Below the pieces are notes generated by a model. That model was not told the origin of the DNA. It did not search any database and was given only the letters and a program-made list of their open reading frames with translations. From NCBI GenBank assembly GCA_947066955.1, contig CAMTAF010000023.1, forward strand, positions 1-40,047: a stretch of 40,047 nt of DNA. Direction: 5' to 3'. Shown here piece after piece: positions 1-8,215 of this stretch. The DNA is from an uncultured Hungatella sp. (GTDB lineage: Bacteria; Bacillota; Clostridia; Lachnospirales; Lachnospiraceae). Within the stretch, counting starts at the first letter, position 1. Each line of letters begins with the position of its first letter. The position numbers were made by a program, and so were the translations under genes.

Positions 1-6
1 ACGGGG

Positions 7-122
7 CGGAAAGGAAATATGGCCGCTTGCGCGGCCCCGCCCCGGCGCGGCGAGCGGAGAAAGAGCTCTCCTGCTCGATTGCACACGGGTCGGAAAGGAA
101 ATATGGCCGCTTGCGCGGCCCC
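7..122 (+). repeat. Two direct 32-bp copies of an RBS-containing palindromic repeat
   Basis: Positions 7-38 and 91-122 are identical over 32 bases. Each copy has a GGAAAGGAAATAT segment, which resembles a ribosome-binding site, followed by the palindrome GGCCGC-TTGC-GCGGCC. GC-rich sequence containing GGCGCGGCGAGCGG separates them. A related GAAAGGAAATATTGG segment sits before the PrsA-like gene at 25798. I read this as a small interspersed element rather than coding sequence, although the frame of the next gene stays open through it. Confidence 0.7.
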
Positions 123-156
123 TGAGATGATGTCCGGAAGAAAGGAGAGACGAGAG

Positions 157-996
157 ATGAAGAAATATTCGGCATTTACGGAGTATGCCCTGATAGCCGC
201 AGGCGCTTTTATCATGGGGTTTGCCATCAAGAATATGTTCGACCCCATCAGTCTGGTTACAGGAGGCGTGACAGGCATCGCGATCATTTTAAAGAGCCTG
301 GCGGGGATTCCTCTGTGGATCACCAACACTTTGTTCAATATCCCTTTGTTTCTGGCAGCGTGGAGGATTAAAGGCTGGCAGTTTATCAAGAGAACCGCGG
401 TGGCCACGGGGGCGCTGTCCCTGTCCCTGTATGTGATTCCCGAGATCCCGTTTCTCATGGAAGACCTTCTTCTGACCTCGCTGTTCGGAGGGATTGTCAG
501 CGGCCTGGGGACAGGCCTAGTGTTTCTCTTTCAGGCCACTACGGGAGGGACGGATATGCTGGCCGCCCTTCTCCAGAGAAAGATGCGCCACTATTCCATC
601 GCCCAGATCATGCAGGTGCTGGATGCCCTGGTGGTGCTGGCAGGGGCGGCGGTGTTCGGGATCCGGTATGCGCTGTATGCTCTGATCGCGATCTATGCGG
701 TGGCTAAGGTGTCCGACGGCCTTCTGGAGGGGCTTAAGTTCTCCAAGCAGGCCTACATCATCTCCGACCGTTACCGGGAGATCGCCAAAGCCGTGATGAC
801 CCGCATGGACCGGGGAGTGACGGCAGTTGACGCGGTGGGGATGTATTCGGGGCAGGATAAAAAGCTGCTGTTTTGCGTGGTCTCCAAAAAGGAGATCGTT
901 GCCTTGAGAGAGATTGTGGCAGAATTTGATAAAAAAGCTTTTTTGATTGTATCGGATGTGCGGGAAGTGTTTGGAGAAGGCTTTATCGAATATTAA
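157..996 (+). CDS. YitT family membrane protein (DUF161 plus DUF2179)
   Basis: The 279-residue product is a polytopic membrane protein of the YitT/YpjC family, whose transported substrate is unknown. Residues from about 10 to 195 hold roughly five to six hydrophobic segments, including the family-like GGVTGIAII stretch near residue 30 and GTGLVFLFQATTGGTDMLA near 120. The last 80 residues are a soluble DUF2179 domain (YIISDRYREIAKAVMTRMDRGVTAVDA onward, ending in a VFGEGF-type motif). I chose ATG 157 because GAAAGGAGAGA lies just upstream and the hydrophobic region begins about ten residues later. The frame is open back to position 19, but that stretch is translated repeat DNA. The length is normal for the family. 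It stands alone, with 219 bases before the next gene. Confidence 0.85.
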   Translation: MKKYSAFTEYALIAAGAFIMGFAIKNMFDPISLVTGGVTGIAIILKSLAGIPLWITNTLFNIPLFLAAWRIKGWQFIKRTAVATGALSLSLYVIPEIPFLMEDLLLTSLFGGIVSGLGTGLVFLFQATTGGTDMLAALLQRKMRHYSIAQIMQVLDALVVLAGAAVFGIRYALYALIAIYAVAKVSDGLLEGLKFSKQAYIISDRYREIAKAVMTRMDRGVTAVDAVGMYSGQDKKLLFCVVSKKEIVALREIVAEFDKKAFLIVSDVREVFGEGFIEY

Positions 997-1080
997 CATA
1001 AAAAAATATAAAATATGTGCATTCTTTTGTGTTTTTAGGACCGAAAAAAAATCAATATGCAGATTAGCCAAATAAAAAGA

Positions 1081-1111
1081 TTGATTTTGGTAATTTACAA
1101 TATGGTATAAA
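1081..1111 (+). promoter_or_regulatory. Possible sigma-A promoter before the ABC ATPase gene
   Basis: TTGATT at 1081-1086 and TATAAA at 1106-1111 are separated by 19 bases, which is long. A second TATGAT lies at 1126-1131. The 219-base AT-rich gap must contain a promoter because the upstream gene is unrelated, but the exact boxes are uncertain. Confidence 0.35.
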
Positions 1112-1215
1112 AAACGGGTTTCGTGTATGATAAACTCATAACAAAGGGAACTCCTTTTTAGGAATTAAGTTCTCCAAAGTCTAATTATTTTTTTCAAAAA
1201 CAGGAGGAATTAAGA

Positions 1216-2328
1216 ATGGCTAGTTTGTCATTAAAGAACGTAACAAAATCATATCCTAATGGATTTGTGGCAGTAAAAGATTTCAATCTGGAGATTGCGG
1301 ATAAGGAGTTCATCATTTTTGTAGGCCCATCCGGCTGCGGTAAGTCCACCACCCTTCGTATGATTGCGGGCCTGGAAGACATTTCCTCCGGTGAGCTTTA
1401 CATCGACGGCAAGCTGGTTAACGATGTAGAGCCGAAGGACAGGGATATTGCCATGGTATTCCAGAACTATGCTCTGTATCCCCATATGTCCGTATACGAC
1501 AACATGGCATTTGGTCTGAAACTGAGAAAGACTCCCAAGGAGGAGATCGACAAGCTGGTGCATGAAGCTGCCAGAATCCTTGACCTGGAGCATCTGTTAG
1601 ACCGTAAGCCCAAGGCTCTTTCCGGCGGACAGAGACAGCGTGTCGCCATGGGCCGCGCCATTGTGCGTAACCCCAAGGTATTCCTCATGGACGAGCCCCT
1701 GTCCAACTTGGATGCCAAGCTGAGAGGCCAGATGCGTATCGAGATCTCCAAGCTGCACCAGAGACTGCAGGCCACCATCATCTACGTAACCCACGACCAG
1801 ACCGAGGCCATGACCCTTGGTACCAGGATCGTAGTTATGAAGGACGGCGTGGTTCAGCAGGTTGATTCTCCGCAGAATCTGTACGACAAACCGTGCAATA
1901 AGTTCGTTGCGGGATTCATCGGAGCTCCTCAGATGAATATGGTGGACGCCAAGGTGGGCAAGGCAGGCTCCGACGTCACCCTGACCTTCGGCAATCACAC
2001 CATCTCCCTGCCGGCTGAGAAAGGCAAGGTTCTTGAGGCAAAGAACTATGTGGGCAAGACCGTTACTCTGGGCATCCGTCCTGAGGATCTTCACGACGAT
2101 CAGGCATGGCTGGAAGCTTCCCCGAAGAGTATTATCGACGCCGTTGTCCGCGTATACGAGCTTCTGGGCGCAGAGGTGTTCCTGTACTTTGATGTGGAGG
2201 AGGCTAACTTCACAGCGAGAGTTAATCCGCGCACAGCCGCGAGAGTTGGCGATACCGTGAGACTGGCGTTGGATCTGAGCAAGATTCACGTATTTGATAA
2301 AGATACAGAGCAGATCATCGTTAACTAA
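1216..2328 (+). CDS. Sugar ABC transporter ATP-binding protein (MsmX/UgpC type)
   Basis: This 370-residue ATPase energises carbohydrate ABC importers from the cytoplasmic side. All motifs of the CUT1 subfamily are visible: Walker A GPSGCGKST (37-45), Q-loop VFQNYALYPHMSV, signature LSGGQRQRVAMGRA, Walker B VFLMDEPLSNLDAKLR and H-loop YVTHDQTEA. A C-terminal TOBE/OB region from about residue 235 carries GIRPEDL. No permease or solute-binding genes are adjacent, and a terminator follows. This fits the known habit of MsmX-like ATPases of serving several sugar importers encoded elsewhere; that role is inferred. The start has AGGAGG at 1202-1207 with good spacing. Which of the msmX, msmK or ugpC names applies cannot be decided from sequence alone. 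Confidence 0.93.
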   Translation: MASLSLKNVTKSYPNGFVAVKDFNLEIADKEFIIFVGPSGCGKSTTLRMIAGLEDISSGELYIDGKLVNDVEPKDRDIAMVFQNYALYPHMSVYDNMAFGLKLRKTPKEEIDKLVHEAARILDLEHLLDRKPKALSGGQRQRVAMGRAIVRNPKVFLMDEPLSNLDAKLRGQMRIEISKLHQRLQATIIYVTHDQTEAMTLGTRIVVMKDGVVQQVDSPQNLYDKPCNKFVAGFIGAPQMNMVDAKVGKAGSDVTLTFGNHTISLPAEKGKVLEAKNYVGKTVTLGIRPEDLHDDQAWLEASPKSIIDAVVRVYELLGAEVFLYFDVEEANFTARVNPRTAARVGDTVRLALDLSKIHVFDKDTEQIIVN

Positions 2329-2361
2329 TCAGATTCTTAAATGATTCTTAACGATTTAGAA

Positions 2362-2400
2362 AAAAGGCGGGCAGGTATTCATACCTGCTTGCTTTTTTTT
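2362..2400 (+). terminator. Rho-independent terminator after the ABC ATPase gene
   Basis: GCAGGTA and TACCTGC form a 7-bp perfect stem around a four-base loop (2371-2388). A short spacer and a run of eight T follow (2393-2400). It lies 40-70 bases past the stop codon, so the ATPase gene is monocistronic. Confidence 0.88.
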
Positions 2401-2454
2401 GCCATTTGCTTTAATATAGAATAAGGGTAAATTTACAAAAAAGGAGAGTGCACT

Positions 2455-3543
2455 ATGATTTCAAATCAGATACTTCAGACAACCATTGATGGCCTGAAAG
2501 GCATAACAAGGATCGATCTCTGTGTCTGTGAGACAGAAGGCAAGGTTCTGGCAACCACGTTCCCGGATGCAGAGGAGTATGAAAATTCTATTCTCGCGTT
2601 TGTAGATTCGCCGGCAGACAGTCAGGTTATCCAGGGGTACCAGTTTTTTAAGGTTTTTGATGAACATCAGCTAGAATATATTCTGCTGGCCAAAGGCGGC
2701 AGTGACGATGCATATATGGTAGGCAAGCTGGCGGCGTTCCAGATTCAGAATCTTCTGGTGGCTTATAAAGAGCGGTTTGACAAGGACAATTTTATCAAGA
2801 ATCTGCTTCTTGACAATCTTTTGCTGGTGGATATCTACAACAGGGCCAAGAAGCTTCACATCGAGACCAGCGTGAAGCGGGTGGTCTACATCATCGAGAC
2901 CAAGCACGAGAAGGATGTCAATGCCTTAGAGACGGTGAGAAGCCTGTTTGCCAGCAAGACAAAGGATTTCATCACTGCTGTGGACGAGAAGAATATTATC
3001 CTGGTGAAGGAAGTGAAGCCCACAGAGACCTACGACGATCTGGAGAAGACTGCCAACATGGTTCTGGATATGCTGAACACAGAGGCCATGACAAAGGTCC
3101 ATGTGGCCTTCGGAACCGTGGTGGGGGAGATCAAGGAGGTGTCCCGCTCCTACAAGGAGGCCAAGATGGCCCTGGATGTGGGAAAGATCTTCTACAGCGA
3201 CAAGAACGTGATCGCCTACAACAAGCTGGGCATCGGCCGTCTGATCTACCAGCTTCCGATTCCGCTGTGCCGGATGTTTATCAGGGAGATCTTTGACGGC
3301 AAGTCTCCGGATGAGTTTGACGACGAGACCCTGGCCACGATCAACAAGTTTTTTGAGAACAGCCTGAATGTGTCGGAGACCTCCAGACAGCTGTACATCC
3401 ACAGGAACACCCTGGTGTACCGCTTGGATAAGCTGCAGAAGAGCACAGGCCTGGACATAAGGATCTTTGAGGACGCCATCACCTTCAAGATCGCGCTGAT
3501 GGTAGTCAAGTATATGAAATACATGGAAAATTCAGATTTTTAG
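2455..3543 (+). CDS. CdaR/PucR-type transcriptional regulator
   Basis: This 362-residue protein has the layout of sugar-diacid-regulator (CdaR/PucR) proteins. An N-terminal ligand-sensing region spans about 1-130, a GGDEF-like CdaR middle domain about 140-260, and a C-terminal PucR-type helix-turn-helix about 300-350. The last contains NVSETSRQLYIHRNTLVYRLDKL, the typical HRNT.xYRL recognition-helix pattern. AAAAAGGAGAG precedes ATG 2455. It ends 18 bases before ftsE on the same strand, so it may be co-transcribed with ftsEX. Whether it regulates ftsEX or something distant is unknown, and no ligand can be read from the sequence. Confidence 0.85.
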   Translation: MISNQILQTTIDGLKGITRIDLCVCETEGKVLATTFPDAEEYENSILAFVDSPADSQVIQGYQFFKVFDEHQLEYILLAKGGSDDAYMVGKLAAFQIQNLLVAYKERFDKDNFIKNLLLDNLLLVDIYNRAKKLHIETSVKRVVYIIETKHEKDVNALETVRSLFASKTKDFITAVDEKNIILVKEVKPTETYDDLEKTANMVLDMLNTEAMTKVHVAFGTVVGEIKEVSRSYKEAKMALDVGKIFYSDKNVIAYNKLGIGRLIYQLPIPLCRMFIREIFDGKSPDEFDDETLATINKFFENSLNVSETSRQLYIHRNTLVYRLDKLQKSTGLDIRIFEDAITFKIALMVVKYMKYMENSDF

Positions 3544-3561
3544 GGAATCAGGCATACAGAG

Positions 3562-4245
3562 ATGATAGAGATTACAAATGTGTACAAGACCTACGACACC
3601 GGAAACAAGGCTCTGCGGAACATCAACATCACCATAGAGGATGGAGAGTTCGTGTTCATCATAGGGAGGAGCGGATCAGGCAAGTCAACCCTGCTCAAGC
3701 TCCTGCTCAAGGAGGTGGAGCCTACTTCCGGCAAGATCGTGGTCAATGATATGAACCTGGGAAAGATGCCCAGGCGGTATGTTCCCAAGTATCGGAGAAG
3801 GCTGGGAGTGGTGTTCCAGGATTTCCGGCTTTTGAAGGACAGGAATGTCTATGAGAATGTGGCTTTCGCCCAGCGGGTGATTGGCGCGTCTCCCAGAAAG
3901 ATGAGGGAGAGGGTGCCGTCCATGCTCCAGATGGTGGGCCTGTCCTCCAAGTACAAGTCTTTCCCCCAGCAGCTTTCAGGCGGGGAGCAGCAGAGAGTTG
4001 CCATCGCCAGGGCGCTGATCAACCGTCCGGAGGTTCTGCTGGCCGATGAGCCTACAGGAAACTTAGACCATCACAATGCCATAGAGATCATGAAGCTGCT
4101 GGATAAGATCAATCGCATGGGGACTACGGTGATCGTGGTCACCCACAGCAATGAGCTTGTTAATCTGATGCGAAGACGGGTCATTACCATGGACCGGGGC
4201 TGCATCGTAAGTGACGAAGAAGGCGGAGCGGTTCATGAGGATTAG
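3562..4245 (+). CDS. ftsE: Cell-division ATP-binding protein FtsE
   Basis: FtsE (227 residues) is the cytoplasmic ATPase of the FtsEX complex, which drives peptidoglycan hydrolases at the septum or sidewall. It has Walker A GRSGSGKST (about 36-44), Q-loop VVFQDFRLL, signature LSGGEQQRVAIARAL, Walker B LLADEPTGNLD and a switch His in VVTHS. The N-terminal ITNVYKTYDTGNKALRNINITI matches Firmicutes FtsE closely, and the length is normal. The gene overlaps the start of ftsX by 11 bases, the usual coupled arrangement. The ribosome site before ATG 3562 is weak (GGGAATCAGG), which fits translational coupling to the regulator gene upstream. Confidence 0.95.
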   Translation: MIEITNVYKTYDTGNKALRNINITIEDGEFVFIIGRSGSGKSTLLKLLLKEVEPTSGKIVVNDMNLGKMPRRYVPKYRRRLGVVFQDFRLLKDRNVYENVAFAQRVIGASPRKMRERVPSMLQMVGLSSKYKSFPQQLSGGEQQRVAIARALINRPEVLLADEPTGNLDHHNAIEIMKLLDKINRMGTTVIVVTHSNELVNLMRRRVITMDRGCIVSDEEGGAVHED

Positions 4246-5143
4246 TACATTTTGGTATTGTCTGAAGGAGGGCGTCAAGAATATATGCAGAAATGTCTGG
4301 TTTTCTCTCGCGTCTGTGGCAACGATTTCTGCGTGTATTTTTTTGTTCTGCCTGTTCTTCAGCATTATCGTCAACATACAACATGTGGTAAAAAACGCGG
4401 AGGGAACCATCGGCATCACAGTATTCTTTGACGAGGAGCTGTCAGAGGAGCAGATCCGTGAGCTGGGGACTCAGATCGGGGAGATGCCGCAGATCAGCGA
4501 CATGGAATTCACTTCCGCCCAGGAGGCGTGGGAGTCCATGAAAAGCGATTATTTCGCGGGACATGAGGAGCTGGCTGAGGGGTTTGCCGACGACAATCCT
4601 CTGGCGGGGTCCGCATCCTATCAGATTTTTCTGCGGGACATCACCACCCAGGATCAGGTGGTGGAGGCCCTTGAGCAGACTCCGGGAGTGCGCCAGGTCA
4701 ATTATTCCAACAGCGCGGCGGAGGGCTTAAGTAGCTTTAATGCCATTATCGGAATTTTGTCCTTTGTGATCATCGGTGTCCTTTTGGCGGTCTCGGTGTT
4801 CCTGATCAGCAACACCATCAATGTAGCAGCGTCATTTCGCAAAAATGAAAATGAGATTATGCGGTATATCGGGGCCACCAACTATATGATCCGGGCGCCC
4901 TTTGTGGTGGAAGGCCTGGTCATCGGGCTTATGGGGGCAGTTCTCCCCCTGATCGGCATGTATTTTCTGTATCTGCGGGCCGTGGGCTATCTGGCAGCCA
5001 GGTTCCAGATCATTTCCAGGATATTCCAGTTCCTTCCGCTGAGCCAGATTTTTCCATATATGACGGCGGTGGCGGTGCTTCTGGGGCTGGGTATCGGTTT
5101 TTTCGCAAGCTTCTTTACTATAAGAAAGCATCTGAAGGTATAA
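4235..5143 (+). CDS. ftsX: Cell-division membrane protein FtsX
   Basis: FtsX (302 residues from ATG 4235) is the membrane partner of FtsE and transmits ATPase motion to an extracellular cell-wall hydrolase. It has a short cytoplasmic N-terminus (MRISTFWYCLKEGVKNI), a first membrane segment near residues 23-47 and a large extracellular loop to about 170. Three more segments follow at about 175-200, 225-255 and 275-295, in the FtsX-fold order. I prefer ATG 4235 over the in-frame start at 4211 because AGGCGGAG precedes it and the protein then begins like other FtsX proteins. It overlaps ftsE by 11 bases. No dedicated PcsB/CwlO-type hydrolase is adjacent; an S41 protease follows 56 bases later. 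Confidence 0.94.
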   Translation: MRISTFWYCLKEGVKNICRNVWFSLASVATISACIFLFCLFFSIIVNIQHVVKNAEGTIGITVFFDEELSEEQIRELGTQIGEMPQISDMEFTSAQEAWESMKSDYFAGHEELAEGFADDNPLAGSASYQIFLRDITTQDQVVEALEQTPGVRQVNYSNSAAEGLSSFNAIIGILSFVIIGVLLAVSVFLISNTINVAASFRKNENEIMRYIGATNYMIRAPFVVEGLVIGLMGAVLPLIGMYFLYLRAVGYLAARFQIISRIFQFLPLSQIFPYMTAVAVLLGLGIGFFASFFTIRKHLKV

Positions 5144-5199
5144 TATGGAAGTCATTGGGAATATTAAAGTTGAGCATGGCGCTGTGAGAGGAGTTGGAG

Positions 5200-6525
5200 A
5201 TGGAAAGCAAGAACAAATTTTGGAAAGGTTTCCTGGTGGGAACCCTTGTGATGGCTTTCGCGGGACTGGTGATCGTGGGAGTGTCGGCAGGAATCTTTCT
5301 TATAGGACGGGCGGTGATGGATGACCCCGTCCAGATGGCAGGAGAGGGCCATCCCGCGGAGCCTGTGGGCGAGGGGGAGCTGGATCTTGGCCGTATTTCG
5401 GAGAAGATGGGATATATCCAGGACATTGTGGACAATTATTACCTGTTTGAGGAGGATATGGAGCTGGTGGAGGACGGGATCTACATGGGCCTGATGTACG
5501 GCCTCAATGATCCCTACTCGGTCTATTACAATGAGGAAGATTATCAGTCTCTGATGGAGGATACCGCGGGAGAGTACTGCGGGATCGGCGCCATGGTGTC
5601 TCAGAATCGCTCTACGGGCGTCTCCACGGTGGTCAGGGTGTTCGAGGGTTCCCCGTCCTTTGAGGCAGGGCTCCTTCCCGGGGACATCCTCTACAAGGTG
5701 GGGGACGAGGAAGTGGCGGGTATGGAGCTGGATCTTCTGGTGAGCAACTATATCCGGGGCGAGGAAGGCAGCAAGGTGACTCTTGTGGTGCTCAGAGGCG
5801 AAACCAACGAGGAGGTTGAGCTGGAGATGGAGCGTCGCAGGGTTGAGATCCCCACGGTGGAGCACGAGATGCTGGCGGACAACGTGGGATATGTGGAAGT
5901 ACTGCAGTTTGATACGGTCACCAGCCAGCAGTTTAAGACAGCCATCGAGGACTTAGAGGCCCAGGGCATGGAGAAACTGGTCATAGACTTGAGAGACAAT
6001 CCGGGAGGCGTCCTGGATGCCGTGGTGGAGATGATGGCTTATGTGCTCCCGGAAGACAAGATGGATGGGATGCTGGTGTACACTGCGGATAAAGACGGAA
6101 ACGGAGAGCGGTTTTTCTGCGAGGACGGAAAGCTGAAGCATGAGAGCGATTACGGGCAGAGGGCCAGCGGATATCCCAAGGAGGATGGACACAGCCTGGA
6201 TCTTCCTCTGGCAGTGCTGGTCAACGGCAATTCCGCCAGCGCCTCGGAAGTGTTTACGGGAGCTATCCTGGATTATGAGGCCGGGGTGGTGGTGGGAACC
6301 CAGACCTTCGGCAAAGGCATTGTCCAGAGCGTGCTTCCCTTAGGGGATGGCACGGCCATCAAGCTGACCACGGCTCACTATTATACGCCTGACGGGTTTG
6401 ACCTCCACGGGGAGGGGCTGACTCCGGACATAGAGGTGGAGCTTGATGAAGAACTGAGGAATCAAGCAGTGGTGGAAAAGAACGAGGATAATCAACTGCA
6501 GGCAGCGATCGCAGCCCTCCAATAA
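5200..6525 (+). CDS. S41 family carboxy-terminal processing protease (CtpA/CtpB type)
   Basis: This is a 441-residue membrane-anchored serine protease acting outside the cytoplasmic membrane. One hydrophobic anchor lies at about residues 7-30. A PDZ domain follows at about 125-205 (YCGIGAMVS onward, with GLLPGDILYKV). The S41 core contains LRDNPGG, NGNSASASE and FGKGIVQ. By spacing to the E. coli Tsp dyad, the nucleophile should be Ser347 and the general base Lys372, 25 residues apart; both are present. ATG 5200 has AGGAG six bases upstream. The in-frame TTG at 5194 has no room for a ribosome site. Its position behind ftsEX suggests co-expression with the division machinery. Confidence 0.92.
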   Translation: MESKNKFWKGFLVGTLVMAFAGLVIVGVSAGIFLIGRAVMDDPVQMAGEGHPAEPVGEGELDLGRISEKMGYIQDIVDNYYLFEEDMELVEDGIYMGLMYGLNDPYSVYYNEEDYQSLMEDTAGEYCGIGAMVSQNRSTGVSTVVRVFEGSPSFEAGLLPGDILYKVGDEEVAGMELDLLVSNYIRGEEGSKVTLVVLRGETNEEVELEMERRRVEIPTVEHEMLADNVGYVEVLQFDTVTSQQFKTAIEDLEAQGMEKLVIDLRDNPGGVLDAVVEMMAYVLPEDKMDGMLVYTADKDGNGERFFCEDGKLKHESDYGQRASGYPKEDGHSLDLPLAVLVNGNSASASEVFTGAILDYEAGVVVGTQTFGKGIVQSVLPLGDGTAIKLTTAHYYTPDGFDLHGEGLTPDIEVELDEELRNQAVVEKNEDNQLQAAIAALQ

Positions 6526-6616
6526 TCGGCGGGGCGGCGGTCTCAAGGCCGGCAGATATTATAAGGAAAGAGTCTTACAGACGGAAAATAAAGTCTGGGA
6601 CGGAAAGGATCACGGT

Positions 6617-6928
6617 ATGGGTATCTATCAAGAAGTAATGAGGAGAGTGAACACAGGGAGTCTGGCATCTTATCTGCTGTACGAGGAAGACCAGAGCACG
6701 GAGCAGGACAAGAACTTAGAGCGCAGGGTGGCAAAAGCCTACGAGACTCTGCTTAGCCAGCTGAAGGAGAGGTTTCCTGAGGTGGATCCCGATGATGATG
6801 ATCTGATGGACATTATCATAAATTTCAGCAGGGTTTTTGAGGAGGCCTACTTTGAGATGGGCCTGACTGCCGGTTTCCAGATGTACCGGAACATGGACAA
6901 ACGGATCCAGGAGATCAAGGGAGAATAG
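6617..6928 (+). CDS. Small acidic protein of unknown function
   Basis: This 103-residue cytoplasmic protein is predicted to be mostly helical, with no membrane segment or signal. It is rich in acidic residues around position 55 (EVDPDDDDLMD). The end, FEEAYFEMGLTAGFQMYRNM, looks like a conserved helix of a small Firmicutes family, but I do not recognise the family securely. AAAGGA precedes ATG 6617. It lies 13 bases before the methyltransferase gene, so the two are probably co-transcribed. No function is proposed. Confidence 0.7.
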   Translation: MGIYQEVMRRVNTGSLASYLLYEEDQSTEQDKNLERRVAKAYETLLSQLKERFPEVDPDDDDLMDIIINFSRVFEEAYFEMGLTAGFQMYRNMDKRIQEIKGE

Positions 6929-6941
6929 GAGCAGGTGACAG

Positions 6942-8141
6942 ATGGCGGCAGCAGTGGTACTGAAGAAAGGCGGAGGCCGGAGCCTGAAGGCCGGCGGGGC
7001 CTGGATCTATGACAACGAGATCCAGGAGATCCGGGGAGAATTTTCCCAGGGCGACATGGTCCGGGTGGAAGATTTCGACGGCTATCCTATGGGGCAGGGT
7101 TTTATCAACACAAGGTCTGCCATCACGGTCCGCATGATGACAAGAAGGCGGGATGTGACGGTGGATGGGGACTTTATCGAACAGAGGGTCCGAAGCGCCT
7201 GGAATTACCGGAAGGATACGGTGGATACCTCCAGCTGCAGGATCATTTTCGGAGAAGCGGATTTTCTGCCCGGCATTGTTGTAGACAAGTTTTCCGATGT
7301 GCTGGTGGTGGAGTCCCTGGCTTTGGGGATTGACAGATGGAAACCAATGATCCTGGAAAAGCTGAAAAAGGTTCTCGGCGAGGATGGGATCCGGATCCGG
7401 GGCGTGTACGAGCGCAGTGACGCCAAGGTGCGGCTCCAGGAGGGGCTGGAAAGGTTCAAGGGATTTATCGGAGAGCCTTTTGACACCAAGGTGGAGATTG
7501 TGGAGAACAATGTCCGTTACATAGTGGATGTGGAGGATGGCCAGAAGACGGGGTTTTTCCTGGACCAGAAGTACAACCGCCAGGCAGTGGGCCGGCTGTG
7601 CGCCGGAAAGAGGGTGCTGGACTGCTTTACCCATACAGGGTCCTTTGCCCTGAACGCAGGGATGGGGGGCGCCGCCTGGGTCTTAGGGGTGGATGCCTCA
7701 GAGCCGGCCATCCGGCAGGCCAGGGAAAACGCCTGCTTAAACGGTTTGTCCCACAGGGTTCGGTTTGAATGCAGAGATGTGTTTGAACTGCTGCCCGAGC
7801 TTGAGAGGGCGGGGGAGAGGTTTGATGTTGTCATACTGGATCCCCCTGCATTTGCCAAATCCCGCAATTCGGTTAAGAACGCCGTGAAGGGCTACCGGGA
7901 GATCAACATCAGGGGGCTCAAACTGGTAAGGGATGGGGGCTACTTAGCAACCTGTTCCTGCTCCCATTTTATGGATCCGGAACTGTTCGCCAAAACTGTG
8001 AGAGAGGCAGCGGCAGGCGCCCACAAAAGGCTGCGGCAGGTAGAGTACCGCACTCAGGCGGCGGATCATCCCATCTTGTGGGCAGCAGATTCGTCCTATT
8101 ATCTAAAATTCTATATCTTTCAGGTATGCGATGAAAAATAA
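6942..8141 (+). CDS. RlmI-like 23S rRNA cytosine-C5 methyltransferase
   Basis: This 399-residue class I SAM methyltransferase belongs to the RlmI (m5C1962 of 23S rRNA) family. It has an N-terminal PUA domain (about 1-75), a linker beta-hairpin domain with KVRLQEGLERF, and a Rossmann domain from about 190. That domain holds motif I LDCFTHTGSFALNAG (about 225), an acidic ribose-binding site in LGVDASEPAI, motif IV VILDPPAFAKSR and motif VI TCSCSHFM with the catalytic Cys. The phrase DGQKTGFFLDQKYNR is highly typical of the family. Length is normal. It follows the small acidic gene by 13 bases. Target-site specificity cannot be read directly, so I leave the symbol empty. Confidence 0.9.
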   Translation: MAAAVVLKKGGGRSLKAGGAWIYDNEIQEIRGEFSQGDMVRVEDFDGYPMGQGFINTRSAITVRMMTRRRDVTVDGDFIEQRVRSAWNYRKDTVDTSSCRIIFGEADFLPGIVVDKFSDVLVVESLALGIDRWKPMILEKLKKVLGEDGIRIRGVYERSDAKVRLQEGLERFKGFIGEPFDTKVEIVENNVRYIVDVEDGQKTGFFLDQKYNRQAVGRLCAGKRVLDCFTHTGSFALNAGMGGAAWVLGVDASEPAIRQARENACLNGLSHRVRFECRDVFELLPELERAGERFDVVILDPPAFAKSRNSVKNAVKGYREINIRGLKLVRDGGYLATCSCSHFMDPELFAKTVREAAAGAHKRLRQVEYRTQAADHPILWAADSSYYLKFYIFQVCDEK

Positions 8142-8147
8142 CAATGG

Positions 8148-8184
8148 ATGAGGGCCTTGGGAAGATTTCCTTCAAGGCCCTCAT
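8148..8184 (+). terminator. Perfect 12-bp hairpin between the methyltransferase and acyltransferase genes
   Basis: ATGAGGGCCTTG (8148-8159) pairs perfectly with CAAGGCCCTCAT (8173-8184) around a 13-base loop. It begins seven bases after the methyltransferase stop. Only TTCT follows instead of a T run, so it is a weak or processing-type terminator at best. It argues that translation of the next gene starts beyond it. Confidence 0.5.
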
Positions 8185-8215
8185 TCTGAGTGAAGGGGAA
8201 TCGAGGAGGCAGAAT

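Noticed and set aside
8144..8215. Upstream start of the acyltransferase at ATG 8144
   Set aside because: It lies three bases past the previous stop and at a perfect hairpin without a ribosome site. TTG 8216 has GAGGAGG at ideal spacing.
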